A stretch of DNA of 64,000 nucleotides from Clostridia bacterium (GCA_017621495.1 JAGATB010000014.1:1-64000), one strand, 5' to 3'. Positions 44,042 through 52,426 are shown, counted from the first letter of the stretch. The notes: a model not told the origin generated them from the letters alone. A program made the numbers and translations.

Positions 44042-45655
44042 TTATTCGCTCTGCTTTATATTATTTCGGTATTCCTTTGGAGTGAAGCCTGTGTTTTTTT
44101 TGAACTGCTTCGTAAAATAGCTTGAGTCGGCATAACCCACAAGATAGGCAATGTCGGTTAACTTATTGCTTTTGTCTGCAATCAGCTCCTTGGAAACTTC
44201 AATTCTTGTTTGGGTCAGATATTCATTGATGGTCATTCCGGTCTCCTGCTTAAACAGAAGACATATATAGGTCGGAGTAAGGAACACTTCATCTGCAATA
44301 TCTTTAATTGTGATGTTTTCGTAGTACCTGCTTTTTATAATGTTTTGTATTTGCAAAATCAGCTCTGAAAACTTATCACTCTTTTTTTGACTGTAAGCAT
44401 CACAAACACTGAAATAATACTGTAAAATTATCTCTTGCATTTCATCCAAAGTTTCTATTTTTTCCAATAAATCCAGAGAATTGTTTTTTAATTCCTGAAT
44501 GTCGTCTGAAAAACACATATGTGTTACAGAAAAGTTAGTTGCACATAATACAAGCTGATAGTTAATATACTGAATCTGATTTAATCTCGTTAAGTCCGTA
44601 TTTAATAATTGGTTGAAAATGCTTCGGATGATTTTTTCAATTTTTGATTTATCTGCTATCTTTAAGGCTTCTAAAAGATCATCAACGTCTATCAGTACAT
44701 ACGACTTTAATTGCACTAAATTATTGGCTTCAAAATTTTCAGCAGTAATAATCTGTTTTTTGCCATGTATTATCTTCTTGCTGATAGCATTCATAGCTCC
44801 CATATAAGATTTCGGAAGGTTTTCTATGCCTGTTACCTTTTCTCCGATTCCTATGGTGAGGCTGATTGATAATATTTCTAAGATTTTAGTTTGGATATTC
44901 TGTAAAATGGGATAGAATGTATCATATTTATCAGCCTGAATTATAAACATTATCTCATTAGGGGAGTTTGTCATAACATGCACTTTACAAGCTTCGGTTA
45001 GAAGCTCTTTTGATATATTTAATATAGAGAAGATGTTATTGTTTTTGTCTCTTTCGCTTTGAGTCGAAAAAGTTTTTTTGTAGTCATCGATATTACAAAT
45101 TACCACAAAATAACTTTCTTGTGAATTGAAATCAAGGTTCAAAAGCTCCAATTGCTTGTTTATATCTCTATCAGACATATTACCGCACACAAGTCTTTTA
45201 AAAAAGCGGTCATGTAAAAGCGGAAGACTGTGAAACATCTGCATTTCCATTTTAAGAGCATGTGCTTTTTCCTCTTCCTCGGATTTCAAGCTTTTAATAA
45301 TTTGTTCAATGCATTCTGTAAGGGCGGTCAAATTAATAGGTTTTAAAATATAGTTGCTTGCATTGACAGAAAATGCAGAGTTTATAAATTCCATATCATC
45401 ATATCCGGAAATAAAAAGAAATTTTGTTTCGGGCATATCCTTTTTAATGATTTTGGCAAGCTCCAGCCCGGTCAACTCCGGCATTTTAATATCTGATATG
45501 ACAATCTGAGGTTTATATTTGTATATTTTTTCAAGCGCTTCATTACCGCTGCTCGCAGTAGCTATGATTTTGATGCCATAAGATTCCCAGTCAACATGCT
45601 TTTTAAGTCCGTGAATTGTGCTTAATTCGTCGTCAATAATCATTAAATCGTACAT
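44042..45655 (-). CDS. Response regulator with AraC-type DNA-binding domain (YesN type)
   Basis: A 537-residue protein. The receiver domain (1-120) has the acidic pocket I-I-D-D-E and phospho-acceptor Asp in S-D-I-K-M-P. A long linker of about 300 residues leads to two C-terminal AraC-type HTH units (about 435-537), including T-P-T-Y-I-C-L-L-F-K and F-T-P-K-E-Y-R. In other Bacillota, YesM/YesN pairs activate sugar-uptake genes. It is cotranscribed with the kinase from 45673-45701. Likely targets are the divergent operons near 30.9 kb and the oxidoreductase gene at 45888. Confidence 0.93.
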   Translation of the reverse strand: MYDLMIIDDELSTIHGLKKHVDWESYGIKIIATASSGNEALEKIYKYKPQIVISDIKMPELTGLELAKIIKKDMPETKFLFISGYDDMEFINSAFSVNASNYILKPINLTALTECIEQIIKSLKSEEEEKAHALKMEMQMFHSLPLLHDRFFKRLVCGNMSDRDINKQLELLNLDFNSQESYFVVICNIDDYKKTFSTQSERDKNNNIFSILNISKELLTEACKVHVMTNSPNEIMFIIQADKYDTFYPILQNIQTKILEILSISLTIGIGEKVTGIENLPKSYMGAMNAISKKIIHGKKQIITAENFEANNLVQLKSYVLIDVDDLLEALKIADKSKIEKIIRSIFNQLLNTDLTRLNQIQYINYQLVLCATNFSVTHMCFSDDIQELKNNSLDLLEKIETLDEMQEIILQYYFSVCDAYSQKKSDKFSELILQIQNIIKSRYYENITIKDIADEVFLTPTYICLLFKQETGMTINEYLTQTRIEVSKELIADKSNKLTDIAYLVGYADSSYFTKQFKKNTGFTPKEYRNNIKQSE

Positions 45656-45672
45656 AATATCACCTCATGCTA

Positions 45673-45701
45673 ATTATATCATAATCAAACTAACCATGCA
45701 A
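45673..45701 (-). promoter_or_regulatory. Promoter of the two-component system
   Basis: On the minus strand TTGCAT, 17 bases, TATAAT. The start codon follows about 20 bases downstream. Confidence 0.7.
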
Positions 45702-45803
45702 GTAAAAAATGCAACTTTTTACGAGGTTTTTAGGGCATTTCAGCAGGTTTTTTAATTGGTGAAAAAGAGCATAATAATGTACTTTAAATTATAAGTTTAT
45801 ACC

Positions 45804-45832
45804 TTGAAAGATATATTTATTTGATATATAAT
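45804..45832 (+). promoter_or_regulatory. Promoter of the second FAD oxidoreductase gene
   Basis: TTGAAA, 17 bases, TATAAT, about 56 bases before the coding start. A GTAAAAA / TTTTTAC hairpin (45703-45721) lies between the divergent promoters. Confidence 0.7.
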
Positions 45833-45887
45833 ATAGTGATATATTTGGAAAGTCATATGTTAACATAGAAGGGTGTGTGTTTTGAAT

Positions 45888-47276
45888 ATGAAAAATGTTA
45901 TATTATCAGAGAAAAATATTCCGTTGTATGGTGAATACGATGTTGTTGTTGTAGGCGGAGGAACAGCAGGTGCCGTGGCAGCAATTTCAGCAGGTCGGGA
46001 AAATTTAAAAACCCTTGTGATTGAACAGTTTGGTTCTTTGGGTGGTTCCCAGACAAATGCATTGGTTCATCCTATAATGCCGAGCTTTATTAAAGGAAAT
46101 CCGATTACATCGTCTATATGTAGTGATATACATAAACGCATGGTCGAAATAGGCGCTGCCGTAAATGATGATGGTCCCCGTGACAGATTTTTTGATCCTA
46201 ATGGATTTTTTAACGGAACCCAATTAAAAGTTGTTTTGGAAACAATGGCACTTGAGGTAGGCTGTAAGCTTTTATATCATACCAGGTTAATTGACGTGAT
46301 AAAAGAAAACAACAGAATCGAATACATAGTGATTCATAATAAAAATGGCTTATCGGCTGTAAAGGCGAAAACTTATATCGATTGTACGGGTGATGCAGAT
46401 TTAGCATATATATCCGGTGTGCCGTGCAATAGTGGAGATACAAACGGTGTTAACTCATCAATGACTCTTCGGTTCGAAATGGCAAATGTTGATATGGAAA
46501 AATTATCAGACTATCTGATTGCCGGAGGTCAAACTGAATTTATTCATTATCCTACACTTCATGTTGATGATTTCGGATGGTGTCCTGAATTTCGCAGGTT
46601 TGTTCTAGAAAAACATCATTTGGGAGAACTTACGCATCATGATATATGTCATCTGCAGTTCTTTTCAATACCCGGAAAACCAAAAAGCCTCAGCTTTAAC
46701 TGCCCGGAACTCGGAAACGGGAAAAACTTGATAGATGCAGACAACTTAAGCAAAAAACAGACAGAAGGAAAAATTGCAATTAAAAGAATTACTGATTTTA
46801 TGAAAAAGTACATTCCCGGATTTGAAAATGCATATATTTCCCAAATTGCACCTATGCTTGGCTTGAGAGAAACAAGAAGAATAGAAGCGGAATATATATT
46901 TAATGAAACTGACGTGTTTAACTATAGAAAATTTGCTGATGGTATAGCCAGCAACAATTTCTTTATAGATGTACATGGAGAAGACAACTCCAATCGTGAT
47001 AAGGGATATGTGGATTTGCCTGAGGAACAGAAGTATTATGAAGTACCGTATCGCAGTATTGTTCCGAAAGGAATTGATAATCTGCTGGTAGCGGGCAGAT
47101 GTGCCGGATTAAGCTTTTACGGAGAGGCGACAGTTCGTGTTCAACGTACATGCCGCGCTATGGGTGAGGCTGCAGGCATCGCAGCAGCTCTGGCAATTGC
47201 TGAGGATATCCCGTTTAGAGATGTTGACGGAAGGGAAGTAAAAAAAATAATGTGCCTGCGTGGAGCTGAGTTATAA
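45888..47276 (+). CDS. FAD-dependent oxidoreductase (FAD_oxidored family), copy 2
   Basis: A 462-residue cytoplasmic paralog of the protein at 27527-28900. It shares V-V-G-G-G-T-A-G, the L-V-I-E-Q-F-G-S-L-G-G-S-Q-T-N block, D-C-T-G-D-A-D-L-A-Y and a near-identical C-terminal L-L-V-A-G-R-C-A-G. The start is uncertain: ATG at 45888 or TTG at 45882, both behind GAAGGGTG. It stands alone, divergent from the two-component system. The reaction is unknown; its place at the edge of the glycan locus suggests oxidation or reduction of a sugar or aglycone. Confidence 0.85.
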   Translation: MKNVILSEKNIPLYGEYDVVVVGGGTAGAVAAISAGRENLKTLVIEQFGSLGGSQTNALVHPIMPSFIKGNPITSSICSDIHKRMVEIGAAVNDDGPRDRFFDPNGFFNGTQLKVVLETMALEVGCKLLYHTRLIDVIKENNRIEYIVIHNKNGLSAVKAKTYIDCTGDADLAYISGVPCNSGDTNGVNSSMTLRFEMANVDMEKLSDYLIAGGQTEFIHYPTLHVDDFGWCPEFRRFVLEKHHLGELTHHDICHLQFFSIPGKPKSLSFNCPELGNGKNLIDADNLSKKQTEGKIAIKRITDFMKKYIPGFENAYISQIAPMLGLRETRRIEAEYIFNETDVFNYRKFADGIASNNFFIDVHGEDNSNRDKGYVDLPEEQKYYEVPYRSIVPKGIDNLLVAGRCAGLSFYGEATVRVQRTCRAMGEAAGIAAALAIAEDIPFRDVDGREVKKIMCLRGAEL

Positions 47277-47279
47277 AAA

Positions 47280-47350
47280 AGTAACTACCCCTCAGCTAAA
47301 GTAGGCAGTTACTAAACTGTAAACTTGGCTAACCGCTTTGCGGTCTTGCC
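47280..47350. other. Structured intergenic element
   Basis: Two consecutive inverted repeats: AGTAACTACC (47280-47289) / GGCAGTTACT (47304-47313), and ACCGC-TTT-GCGGT (47332-47344) within GGC...GCC. No run of T follows the second hairpin. It may be a terminator for the oxidoreductase gene or a short dispersed repeat; nothing more can be said. Confidence 0.45.
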
Positions 47351-47444
47351 CTTTATCTGTTTATATTATATACCAAACTACAGTAAAAGTCAACACAAAA
47401 TCAATAATTTAATTGGTATAAAAAATAAAAATTTTAAAAAACAC

Positions 47445-47473
47445 TTGACAAATCTTGAATTTTGGTGCATAAT
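47445..47473 (+). promoter_or_regulatory. Promoter of the aro leader
   Basis: TTGACA, 17 bases, CATAAT, about 28 bases before the leader-peptide ATG. Confidence 0.8.
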
Positions 47474-47501
47474 TATACAAAACAAGCAAGGAGTTAAAGT
47501 T

Positions 47502-47564
47502 ATGAACAGATTATTTGCTACAGAGGCATACTATTATTATCTTTATTCGGACAGAGCTGAATAA
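47502..47564 (+). CDS. Tyrosine-rich leader peptide of the aro/tyr operon
   Basis: A 20-codon frame with SD AAGGAG eight bases upstream of the ATG. The peptide contains A-Y-Y-Y-Y-L-Y, five Tyr codons among six. It lies between the promoter and a strong attenuator upstream of DAHP synthase and prephenate dehydrogenase, the pathway to tyrosine. Ribosome stalling at these codons when charged tRNA-Tyr is scarce would favour read-through. The peptide probably has no role beyond being translated. Confidence 0.8.
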   Translation: MNRLFATEAYYYYLYSDRAE

Positions 47565-47611
47565 GGATGGTTGTGCTGTAATAAATTAATTTGTTATTTA
47601 AGTTTAAATTC

Positions 47612-47652
47612 AAAGGTTTATCGGTTCAATCACCGGTAAGCCTTTTTGTTTT
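47612..47652 (+). terminator. Attenuator of the aro/tyr operon
   Basis: AAAGGTTTATCGGT (47612-47625) pairs with ACCGGTAAGCCTTT (47632-47645) with two G-U pairs, followed by a T-rich tail. CAAAGGTTTA (47611-47620) can instead pair perfectly with TAAACCTTTG (47661-47670), directly before the DAHP synthase SD, giving an alternative fold. Confidence 0.8.
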
Positions 47653-47683
47653 ATAAAAATTAAACCTTTGGGAGGAATAAAAG

Positions 47684-48682
47684 ATGATAGTAGTACTTAA
47701 TAGAAACGCAGAGGAAGAAAAAAAGCAAAACCTTATGAACTGGCTCAAGGAGATGAGCGTGGATATCCATATAAGCGACGGTGAATACCAGACGGTTCTC
47801 GGACTTATAGGAGACACCTCAAAAATAGATACAGACCTCATAGAGAGTCTGGACATAGTAGAGGCTGTCAAGAGAATATCCGAGCCCTTTAAGAGTGCCA
47901 ACAGAAAGTTTCACCCCGATGATACCGTGATAGATATAAACGGTGTCAAGATAGGAGGGGGCAACTTTGTGATGATTGCAGGTCCATGCTCTGTAGAGAG
48001 TGAGGAACAGCTTCTGGATATAGCGGTCAAAGCTAAGCAGGCAGGGGCTTCACTGCTCAGAGGTGGTGCGTTCAAACCCAGGACATCACCATATGCATTT
48101 CAGGGAATGCGTGCAGAGGGTCTTGAGCTTTTGCTTAAGGCTAAAGAAAAGACCGGCATGCCCATAGTTACAGAGATTATGGATGCGTCTCACCTGCCGC
48201 TTTTTGACGGTGTGGATGTTATACAGGTCGGTGCCAGAAATATGCAAAACTTTGAGTTGCTTAAGGTACTGGGCAAGACCAATAAGCCCATACTTCTTAA
48301 GAGGGGATTGTCCTCCACTATGCAGGAGCTTCTCATGAGTGCAGAATACATCATGGCAGGAGGCAATGAGAATGTAATCCTCTGTGAGAGAGGTATAAGA
48401 ACCTTTGAAACCTATACCAGAAACACCCTGGATGTATCTGCAGTGCCCATGCTCAAGGAGCTGTCACATCTGCCCGTAGTGGTAGACCCCAGCCATGCTA
48501 CAGGTGTAGCGAGGATGGTTAAGCCCATGTCGCTGGCTTCGGCTGCTGCAGGAGCAGACGGCCTCATGATAGAGGTGCACAACAACCCTGCAAAGGCTCT
48601 GTGTGACGGTCCCCAGTCACTTACACCGGAGCAGTTTGCAGACGTGGCAAACTCCGTAAATAAGATAATATCTGCGTTATAA
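47684..48682 (+). CDS. aroF: 3-deoxy-7-phosphoheptulonate (DAHP) synthase, AroF type
   Basis: A 332-residue enzyme that condenses phosphoenolpyruvate and erythrose 4-phosphate, the first step of aromatic amino acid synthesis. The N-terminal ferredoxin-like domain (1-70) is typical of the type I beta subgroup and often mediates feedback control. The barrel contains I-A-G-P-C-S-V-E-S, G-G-A-F-K-P-R-T-S-P-Y and D-P-S-H-A-T-G. The SD is GGGAGGA. It is followed 23 bases later by tyrA, under control of the tyrosine-rich leader. Confidence 0.95.
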   Translation: MIVVLNRNAEEEKKQNLMNWLKEMSVDIHISDGEYQTVLGLIGDTSKIDTDLIESLDIVEAVKRISEPFKSANRKFHPDDTVIDINGVKIGGGNFVMIAGPCSVESEEQLLDIAVKAKQAGASLLRGGAFKPRTSPYAFQGMRAEGLELLLKAKEKTGMPIVTEIMDASHLPLFDGVDVIQVGARNMQNFELLKVLGKTNKPILLKRGLSSTMQELLMSAEYIMAGGNENVILCERGIRTFETYTRNTLDVSAVPMLKELSHLPVVVDPSHATGVARMVKPMSLASAAAGADGLMIEVHNNPAKALCDGPQSLTPEQFADVANSVNKIISAL

Positions 48683-48705
48683 TAACGGGAAAGAAGGTTT
48701 AACTC

Positions 48706-49539
48706 ATGAAGATAGGTATAGCAGGTCTGGGACTTATAGGCGGTTCTATGGCAAAGGCATTTAAATTTCATACAGAAAATGAAGTTTACGGATGTGATAC
48801 AGACGAGGCATCTTTTAAAAGAGCGGTACTTGTAGGTGCAGTTGACGGCAGACTTGACGAAAGTACAATACCCGACTGTGATGTTATCATAGTAGCTCTG
48901 TATCCGAAGGCTGCGGTAGAGTATATATGCTCCAATGCACAGTTTATAAAGAAGGGGGCAGTGGTGGTGGATTGCTGCGGAGTCAAGCAGTATGTGTGTG
49001 CTCCCTGCTTTGAAGTCGCAAAGAAGCATGGGTTTGAATTTTATGGAGGGCACCCCATGGCAGGCACTCAGTTTTCGGGATTTGCAGCTGCCAGAGAAAA
49101 TCTCTTTAACGGAGCCTCTATGATTATAGTGCCGGAGGATACAGATGATATATTCAAGCTTGATTATGTGAAATCCATATTTACTTCTGTAGGGTTTAAG
49201 AATATAACCATAACGGATGCCGCAACTCACGACAGAATGATAGCATATACATCACAACTGGCGCATGTGGTATCCAATGCGTATGTAAAGAGCCCCAACG
49301 CACAGGTTCATAAGGGCTTCTCTGCAGGAAGCTTCAAGGACCTCACAAGAGTTGCCAGGCTCAACGAAACAATGTGGACAGAGCTCTTCTTAGAAAATGC
49401 GGATTTCCTTGCCGAGGAGATTGACCGTATAGCAGATGAACTAAAAAAATACTCCCATGCCATAAAGAGCAGGGATGCGGAAACCCTTTGTGCTTTGTTA
49501 AAAGAGGGTAGTATAGCCAAGGAAAATTCTGAAAAATAA
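48706..49539 (+). CDS. tyrA: Prephenate dehydrogenase
   Basis: A 277-residue NAD-dependent enzyme that turns prephenate into 4-hydroxyphenylpyruvate on the way to tyrosine. The Rossmann motif G-L-G-L-I-G-G-S is at the N-terminus. G-G-H-P-M-A-G-T and the helical dimerisation domain follow. No ACT domain is present, so feedback control must come from elsewhere; the Tyr leader fits that. The SD is AAGAAGG. Confidence 0.93.
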   Translation: MKIGIAGLGLIGGSMAKAFKFHTENEVYGCDTDEASFKRAVLVGAVDGRLDESTIPDCDVIIVALYPKAAVEYICSNAQFIKKGAVVVDCCGVKQYVCAPCFEVAKKHGFEFYGGHPMAGTQFSGFAAARENLFNGASMIIVPEDTDDIFKLDYVKSIFTSVGFKNITITDAATHDRMIAYTSQLAHVVSNAYVKSPNAQVHKGFSAGSFKDLTRVARLNETMWTELFLENADFLAEEIDRIADELKKYSHAIKSRDAETLCALLKEGSIAKENSEK

Positions 49540-49568
49540 TAAATGGTGTTATTTTATTTCATACTGTA

Positions 49569-49595
49569 GGGGCGATTCATGAATCGCCCGTTTTT
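49569..49595 (+). terminator. Palindromic terminator after tyrA
   Basis: GGGCGATTCA-TGAATCGCCC (49570-49589) is a perfect 20-base palindrome followed by GTTTTT. With the preceding GTAGG it matches a type of short GC-rich palindrome dispersed in many gut Firmicutes. Confidence 0.75.
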
Positions 49596-49609
49596 CGGGG
49601 CATTTGAGT

Positions 49610-49645
49610 GAGCAACGACCGGGGTAGCATCCCCGGTCGTTGCTC
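49610..49645. repeat. Second GC-rich palindrome
   Basis: GAGCAACGACCGGGG (49610-49624) and CCCCGGTCGTTGCTC (49631-49645) form a perfect 15-bp stem. It may end the minus-strand gene or be part of the same dispersed repeat unit. Confidence 0.6.
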
Positions 49646-49659
49646 GCTGTATTACATTT

Positions 49660-51948
49660 TTATAATTTTGCTCTTATAATCTTGCCACTGGTAGTCTTGG
49701 GCAAGCTTTCTTTGAATTCTACAATTCTGGGGTATTTATACGGTGCTGTGTGCTCCTTGACATAGGTCTGGATTTCCTTTTTCAGCTCTTCGCTGGGTAC
49801 GGTGTCTTTGGTGAGCACTATACTTGCCTTGACAACCTGACCTCTGATTTCATCCGGAGCGGCAGATACACCGCATTCCACTACATAGGGAAGCTCCATG
49901 ATGACACTTTCAATCTCGAAGGGTCCTATACGGTAGCCGGAGGATTTGATAACGTCGTCAATTCTGCCTACGTAGAAGTAGAAGCCGTCCTCATCCTTGT
50001 ATGCTACGTCGCCTGTGTGGTAGAGACCGTCATGCCATACCTCACGGGTCTTTTCTTCATCTTTATAGTATCCCTTGAAGAGACCGCAGGGTACTCTCTC
50101 GGAGGTTCTTATAACGATTTCACCGTTTTCACCCACGTCTACACTCTTGCCGTCGGGGTCTACTATATCCACATCATAGAGTGGTACGGGCTTGCCCATA
50201 GCTCCGATTTTGTATTCTCTGCCAAAGAGGTTACCTATGAGGCAGGTGGTTTCTGTCTGACCGAATCCCTCCATGATATTTAAGCCGGTAAGATTTTTGA
50301 TTTGCTTGTACACCTCGGGGTTAAGTGCCTCGCCGGCGGTATTTGCATGCTGTACGGAGCTCATGTCGTATTTGGAGATATCCTCCTTTATGAGCATTCT
50401 GTACATGGTGGGCGGGGCGCAGAATGTAGTAATCTGATATTCGGCAAAGAGAGGCAGTATATCTGCTGCGTCAAATTTGTCAAAGTCATATACAAACAGT
50501 GCCGCTTCGCAGAGCCACTGACCGTAAATCTTGCCCCAGGCAGCCTTCGCCCAGCCGGTATCGGATATTGTAAGGTGCAGACCATTGGGGTCTACGCAGT
50601 GCCAGTAGTTGGCAGTGTGGAAGTGACCCAAGGGATATTTGTAGCTGTGGAGAGCCATCTTGGGATTGCCTGTAGTTCCTGATGTGAAGTACATGAGCAT
50701 ATCGTCCTCACCGCAGGGGGAGTCGGCTTTTCTTTCATATACATCGGGGAAATCCTTGTACTCATCATCGAAGCTTCTCCAGCCTTCTCTGGTACCGCCT
50801 ACTATAATCTTTTCTTTGAGTGATTTGGCATTCTTGGCACCAAGCTCAGCCTGGTGAGCTATGTCTCCGTCTGCACTGCAGAGTATAGCATCTACCTCTG
50901 CCGCATTGTAGCGGTAGTCATAGTCGTGCTCCTGCAGCAGATTGCTTGCAGGGATTGCCACTGCACCTATCTTATGAAGTGCCAGTATAGCAATCCAGAA
51001 TTGGTAATGGCGCTTGAGCACCAGCATTACCTTGCTGCCGCGGGTTATACCTATGGATTCAAAGTAGTTGGCACATCTCGCAGACTCTCTCTTAAAGTCA
51101 TCGAATGTAAATCTGCGCTCTACATGGTCCTTGGTTAAGTGAACCATAGCAAGCTTGTCCGGCTTGCGGTTTGCGATTTCGTCTATTATATCGAATGCAA
51201 AATTAAATTTATCCTCATTTTTGAAGCTGATAGATACCAGGGAACCGTTTTCATCTTCAACGGTATCTATAAAGTCGTGGTATACTCTCTTATATGACTG
51301 GTGGGGCTTGTACTTGGTGTTTTTGTTGACGGATTTTTCTTCAGTGTGGATAATCTTCTCCTGACCTTGGAGAACTATAGCATAAAATTCACAGTCCTCT
51401 CCGCCTACTGCTATCATACCGTGGGGAGTGGAGCTGTCAAAGTATACTGTATCTCCCTCGTTAAGTACCACACTGTGTGAGCCTATCTGTACCTTAAGGC
51501 TTCCTTTAAGTACTATATCCAGCTCCTGACCGTCGTGAGTAGTAAGCTCTATATCCTTGCGCTCTGCATTTTCATCATATATGCAGTGAACATACAGAGG
51601 CTCCGATACTCTGTTTTTGAAATTGGAGGCAAGGCTGTGGTATACCATACCGTGAGCCTGGTCGATTTTTTGTCCTTCGCCTCGTCTGGTAACAGTGTAG
51701 GATTTAAGGGTAGCACTCTCACCCTCGATGATATCTGTGACACCTACTTTAAATGCCAATGCGCATCTGTAGATGAAAGCGAAGCTCAAATCATGTGTAC
51801 CTGCTTCGCAAGCGGCGTATTCTTCACGGGATACGCCTGTAAGCTTAGCCATGGTCTCAACGGATATACCGTCAATCTGACGAAGCTCTTTGATTCTGGC
51901 GGCAACTTCACTCATTTTAAAGTCAAGGCCGGTCATTGTTTCTTCCAT
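49660..51948 (-). CDS. HTH-cupin-acyl-CoA synthetase fusion
   Basis: A 762-residue protein. Residues about 10-70 are an XRE-type helix-turn-helix (V-E-T-M-A-K-L-T-G-V-S-R-E-E-Y). Residues about 110-190 are a cupin (D-I-V-L-K-G-S-L-K-V and a D-S-S-T-P-H-G-M). From about residue 215 it is an ANL acyl-CoA synthetase with F-T-S-G-T-T-G-N-P-K, E-G-F-G-Q-T-E-T and a C-terminal catalytic Lys in K-T-T-S-G-K. The core resembles medium-chain/acetyl-CoA synthetases. Such a regulator-enzyme fusion could repress its own gene in response to an acyl substrate. The ATG at 51948 has AAAGGAG eight bases upstream, in preference to a TTG at 51984. A T-box precedes it. Confidence 0.88.
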   Translation of the reverse strand: MEETMTGLDFKMSEVAARIKELRQIDGISVETMAKLTGVSREEYAACEAGTHDLSFAFIYRCALAFKVGVTDIIEGESATLKSYTVTRRGEGQKIDQAHGMVYHSLASNFKNRVSEPLYVHCIYDENAERKDIELTTHDGQELDIVLKGSLKVQIGSHSVVLNEGDTVYFDSSTPHGMIAVGGEDCEFYAIVLQGQEKIIHTEEKSVNKNTKYKPHQSYKRVYHDFIDTVEDENGSLVSISFKNEDKFNFAFDIIDEIANRKPDKLAMVHLTKDHVERRFTFDDFKRESARCANYFESIGITRGSKVMLVLKRHYQFWIAILALHKIGAVAIPASNLLQEHDYDYRYNAAEVDAILCSADGDIAHQAELGAKNAKSLKEKIIVGGTREGWRSFDDEYKDFPDVYERKADSPCGEDDMLMYFTSGTTGNPKMALHSYKYPLGHFHTANYWHCVDPNGLHLTISDTGWAKAAWGKIYGQWLCEAALFVYDFDKFDAADILPLFAEYQITTFCAPPTMYRMLIKEDISKYDMSSVQHANTAGEALNPEVYKQIKNLTGLNIMEGFGQTETTCLIGNLFGREYKIGAMGKPVPLYDVDIVDPDGKSVDVGENGEIVIRTSERVPCGLFKGYYKDEEKTREVWHDGLYHTGDVAYKDEDGFYFYVGRIDDVIKSSGYRIGPFEIESVIMELPYVVECGVSAAPDEIRGQVVKASIVLTKDTVPSEELKKEIQTYVKEHTAPYKYPRIVEFKESLPKTTSGKIIRAKL

Positions 51949-51988
51949 AGTGATTTCTCCTTTCGATATTCTTTGAGAAAACAAAAAG

Positions 51989-52262
51989 TCGCCTCAAAGA
52001 CTTGTTTCTTTGAGACGAGCTGAAAATTCATACCCGCGGTACCACTCAAATTGCATCGGAGTAAAATCCGACACCCCTTCAGGCTCTATCAAGCCCTATG
52101 CACTGACGCAGCAATCTCGGGAAGGGTCTAATCACTTATAAGTAAGCTTTCTTCCTTCCGACTCGGGAGCTACAGCAGACTGCTTGCCTTTAATGACTTG
52201 CACCAACCGTCATCTCTCTGTAAAGGCACCGGCAGAAGCACTCTCCTTCAAAGTCTTTAGTT
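51989..52262 (-). promoter_or_regulatory. T-box riboswitch
   Basis: On the minus strand all key parts are present. The base stem is GACT/AGTC with a kink-turn-like GA-rich step. The AGAGAGA box is at 52219-52213 and the apical GGTTGGTG at 52208-52201. The T-box sequence TGGTACCGCGGGT is at 52044-52032. A terminator (52020-51989) ends in five T. The antiterminator can be formed by the T-box bulge. The specifier region lies about 52180-52170; the codon cannot be fixed by eye (GTA is one candidate). T-boxes sense uncharged tRNA, so this gene responds to starvation for one amino acid. Confidence 0.93.
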
Positions 52263-52285
52263 TATTAAAATTTCAAATTAAAGTT

Positions 52286-52314
52286 ATGATAACATATTTT
52301 TGGACTTTTGTCAA
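52286..52314 (-). promoter_or_regulatory. Promoter of the T-box leader
   Basis: On the minus strand TTGACA, 17 bases, TATCAT with an extended -10 (TG). Transcription would start about 15 bases before the T-box stem I. Confidence 0.7.
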
Positions 52315-52426
52315 TCTTTTTTGAAATATTTGTCTGAAGCAATAAATCATATGAAAAATACAAGGTGAAACATAACAAAAACTAAACAGGTTTTCTGTGG
52401 CTTTTTGTTAAAAATTAAAAAATTTA

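Noticed and set aside
47612-47652. T-box before aroF
   Set aside because: The conserved T-box core GGTGGNACCGCGG and AGAGA box are absent; a Tyr-rich leader peptide explains the attenuator.
48412-49230. 272-codon open frame on the minus strand across aroF and tyrA
   Set aside because: It covers two well-supported conserved genes and shows no protein family features.
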